Positions 62,533 through 64,000 of a DNA stretch of 64,000 nucleotides are shown here, piece after piece. The stretch spans positions 40,424 to 104,423 of the forward strand of contig CABTWG010000001.1 of NCBI GenBank assembly GCA_902488455.1, given 5' to 3'. Numbering within the stretch: the first letter of the stretch is position 1; the number at the start of each line of letters is the position of its first letter. Both the position numbers and the translations under genes were made by a program. The notes below the pieces were generated by a model. The model made no database searches. It was not told where the DNA came from and saw nothing but the letters and a program-made list of their open reading frames with translations. The DNA comes from an uncultured Peptoniphilus sp. Lineage in GTDB: Bacteria; Bacillota; Clostridia; Tissierellales; Peptoniphilaceae.

Positions 62533-63972
62533 ATGAAAAAGAATTATTTATTACTAGATAAAATAGAAGGCTCACTAATTGAACTTTCGAACCTTCATCA
62601 TGTCTCCTACGATGAAGTAGTTGAAATAAAGACTAGAGACGGCAAGAAATCCATGGTAGGAACAGTGGTAAAAGTCGATGAAGACAAGGCAACCATCCAA
62701 GTTTTTGGCGACCTACTCGGAAGTTCTACAAAAAACATGGAAGTAACCTTTGAGGCAAGACCATTTGAAATACCATTAACAGATGAAGTTCTAGGCAGAG
62801 TTTTTGATGGGCTAGGAAGACCAATAGACAAAGGCGGAGAAATCTACGCCGATAAATTCTACAACGTAAACGGAAGACCTATAAACCCAGTAGCAAGACT
62901 ATATCCGAGAAACTTTATCCAAACTGGAATTTCAGCGATAGATGCACTAATGACGCTAATCCGTGGACAAAAGTTACCGATATTTTCTGGCTCAGGACTA
63001 CCACATAATGAACTAGCAGCCCAAATAGTAAGACAGGCAAAAATTTCAAGCGCAAGTGGAGAAGATAACTTCGCAATAGTATTTGCAGCCATAGGAGTAA
63101 AACATGACGAAGCAGATTACTTCCGTGAAGAATTCAACAACGCAGGAGTATCAGAAAATGTAGTCATGTATGTAAACTACGCCGACGATCCAATAATGGA
63201 AAGGTTGATCGTACCAAAGTGTGCACTAACCTGCGCAGAATACTTGGCGTATGAATGTAATAAGCACGTACTAGTAATCATGACAGATATCACCTCCTAC
63301 GGAGAAGCCCTAAGAGAAGTATCTTCATCAAGAGAAGAAGTGCCATCCAGAAAAGGCTACCCAGGCCATCTCTATTCAGATTTAGCAATGCTATACGAAA
63401 GAGCAGGAATGATAAAGGGAATAGACGGATCAGTAACATTGATACCGATACTAACCATGCCAAACGACGACATCACCCATCCAATCCCAGACCTAACAGG
63501 ATATATAACAGAAGGACAGATCGTACTATCAAGAGACCTTCACGGATCTGGAATCTATCCGCCGATAAACGTCTTGCCATCACTGTCAAGACTAATGAAG
63601 GACGGCATAGGAGAAGGCTACACGAGAGAAGACCATGCGGACCTATCCTCACAACTCTTTGCATCCTATTCAAAAGTACAAGAAGTAAGAGCCTTATCAC
63701 AAATCATAGGAAGAGAAGACCTCTCCGACTCAGACAAGAAGATACTAGACTTTGGAGATGAATTCGAAAAGAGATTCTTAAGACAGAGATTCGATGAAAA
63801 TAGAACCATAGAAGAAACATTGGATCTAGGATGGGAACTACTTGAAAAATTGCCAGAAGAAAGCCTAGACAGAATCGACCCAGAACTAAAGAAGAAATAT
63901 TTAAATAGAAAAGTAGAAGATAAAAAAGAAACTCACGACGAATTAGAAACAGAAATAAAAGACAGCATATAA
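62533..63972 (+). CDS. ntpB: V/A-type ATPase subunit B
   Basis: Non-catalytic head subunit, 479 residues, with [20 protein letters not shown] where a P-loop would be (a degenerate loop, normal for subunit B), [24 protein letters not shown] near 264 and [18 protein letters not shown] near 335. It starts one base after the subunit A stop, with GTAGGTGA as ribosome site. Confidence 0.96.
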   Translation: MKKNYLLLDKIEGSLIELSNLHHVSYDEVVEIKTRDGKKSMVGTVVKVDEDKATIQVFGDLLGSSTKNMEVTFEARPFEIPLTDEVLGRVFDGLGRPIDKGGEIYADKFYNVNGRPINPVARLYPRNFIQTGISAIDALMTLIRGQKLPIFSGSGLPHNELAAQIVRQAKISSASGEDNFAIVFAAIGVKHDEADYFREEFNNAGVSENVVMYVNYADDPIMERLIVPKCALTCAEYLAYECNKHVLVIMTDITSYGEALREVSSSREEVPSRKGYPGHLYSDLAMLYERAGMIKGIDGSVTLIPILTMPNDDITHPIPDLTGYITEGQIVLSRDLHGSGIYPPINVLPSLSRLMKDGIGEGYTREDHADLSSQLFASYSKVQEVRALSQIIGREDLSDSDKKILDFGDEFEKRFLRQRFDENRTIEETLDLGWELLEKLPEESLDRIDPELKKKYLNRKVEDKKETHDELETEIKDSI

Positions 63973-63989
63973 TAGAAGGTAGGGATAAA

Positions 63990-64000
63990 ATGGCAACAAA
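63990..64000 (+). CDS. ntpD: V/A-type ATPase subunit D, 5' end only
   Basis: ATG at 63990 behind GGTAGGG, 17 bp after subunit B; only M-A-T and part of a fourth codon are visible. Position after A and B predicts the central-shaft subunit D. Confidence 0.6.

Noticed and set aside
1..64000. tRNA or rRNA genes, CRISPR arrays, transposases, prophage or toxin-antitoxin modules
   Set aside because: I looked for the characteristic motifs and repeats and found none; tRNA absence should be confirmed by a dedicated scan.

Overview
The window is about 35% GC and gene-dense. Most genes sit in tightly packed operons with strong AGGAGG-type ribosome binding sites, many overlapping start/stop codons and several TTG or GTG starts. 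The gene set (aspartase, V/A-type ATPase, RNase P RNA, T-box and FMN riboswitch leaders, Pst/Pho operon, pseudouridine catabolism, copper-amine-oxidase-N-domain surface proteins) points to a low-GC anaerobic Firmicute. A Tissierellia / Peptoniphilaceae member (Peptoniphilus- or Anaerococcus-like) is my inference from overall character, not from a search.

Layout. 1-2.4 kb: 3' end of thymidine kinase, then psuK-psuG for pseudouridine breakdown. 2.4-5.2 kb (minus strand): rplJ-rplL with its own promoter and L10 leader, and aspartase. 5.2-8.9 kb: riboflavin operon ribD-ribE-ribBA-ribH behind an FMN riboswitch; ribE appears to start at an ATT codon. 8.9-11.7 kb: tyrS behind a compact T-box leader, translationally coupled to pyrC. 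11.7-15.7 kb: Crp/Fnr regulator, CytX-like permease, a 166-bp imperfect inverted-repeat element, and an ABC exporter. 15.8-20.8 kb: five-gene peptide/nickel-type ABC importer. 20.8-27.3 kb: pstSCAB-phoU-phoPR behind a Pho-box-like promoter.

27.3-34.5 kb: a lipoprotein and two separate stalk-domain exported proteins, an apparently leaderless cca followed by glmM and a DegV protein, and mgsA. 34.5-39.6 kb: leucyl aminopeptidase, an aldo/keto reductase with a ferredoxin domain, and a Zn/Cd-type P-type ATPase behind an ArsR/SmtB-like operator. 39.7-44.3 kb: ftsE-ftsX-M23 hydrolase-S41 protease-small coiled-coil protein, a cell-wall/division module. 44.3-47.1 kb: GntR regulator with an ABC-2 exporter, of different codon use and possibly acquired. 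47.2-47.55 kb: RNase P RNA. 47.6-53.6 kb: NlpC/P60 protein, PspC peptide, SbcD-like nuclease with a membrane-hairpin SbcC-like ATPase, a second phosphoesterase and a CYTH protein. 53.6-56 kb: PEP synthase. 56.1-64 kb: V/A-type ATPase operon, running off the right edge at subunit D.

I saw no tRNA, rRNA, CRISPR array, prophage or transposase. The least explained items are the ATT-start ribE, the inverted-repeat element at 13.8 kb, the leaderless cca, the perfect 20-bp palindrome after rnpB, the membrane-anchored SbcC-like operon, and several well-formed but unassigned operators.
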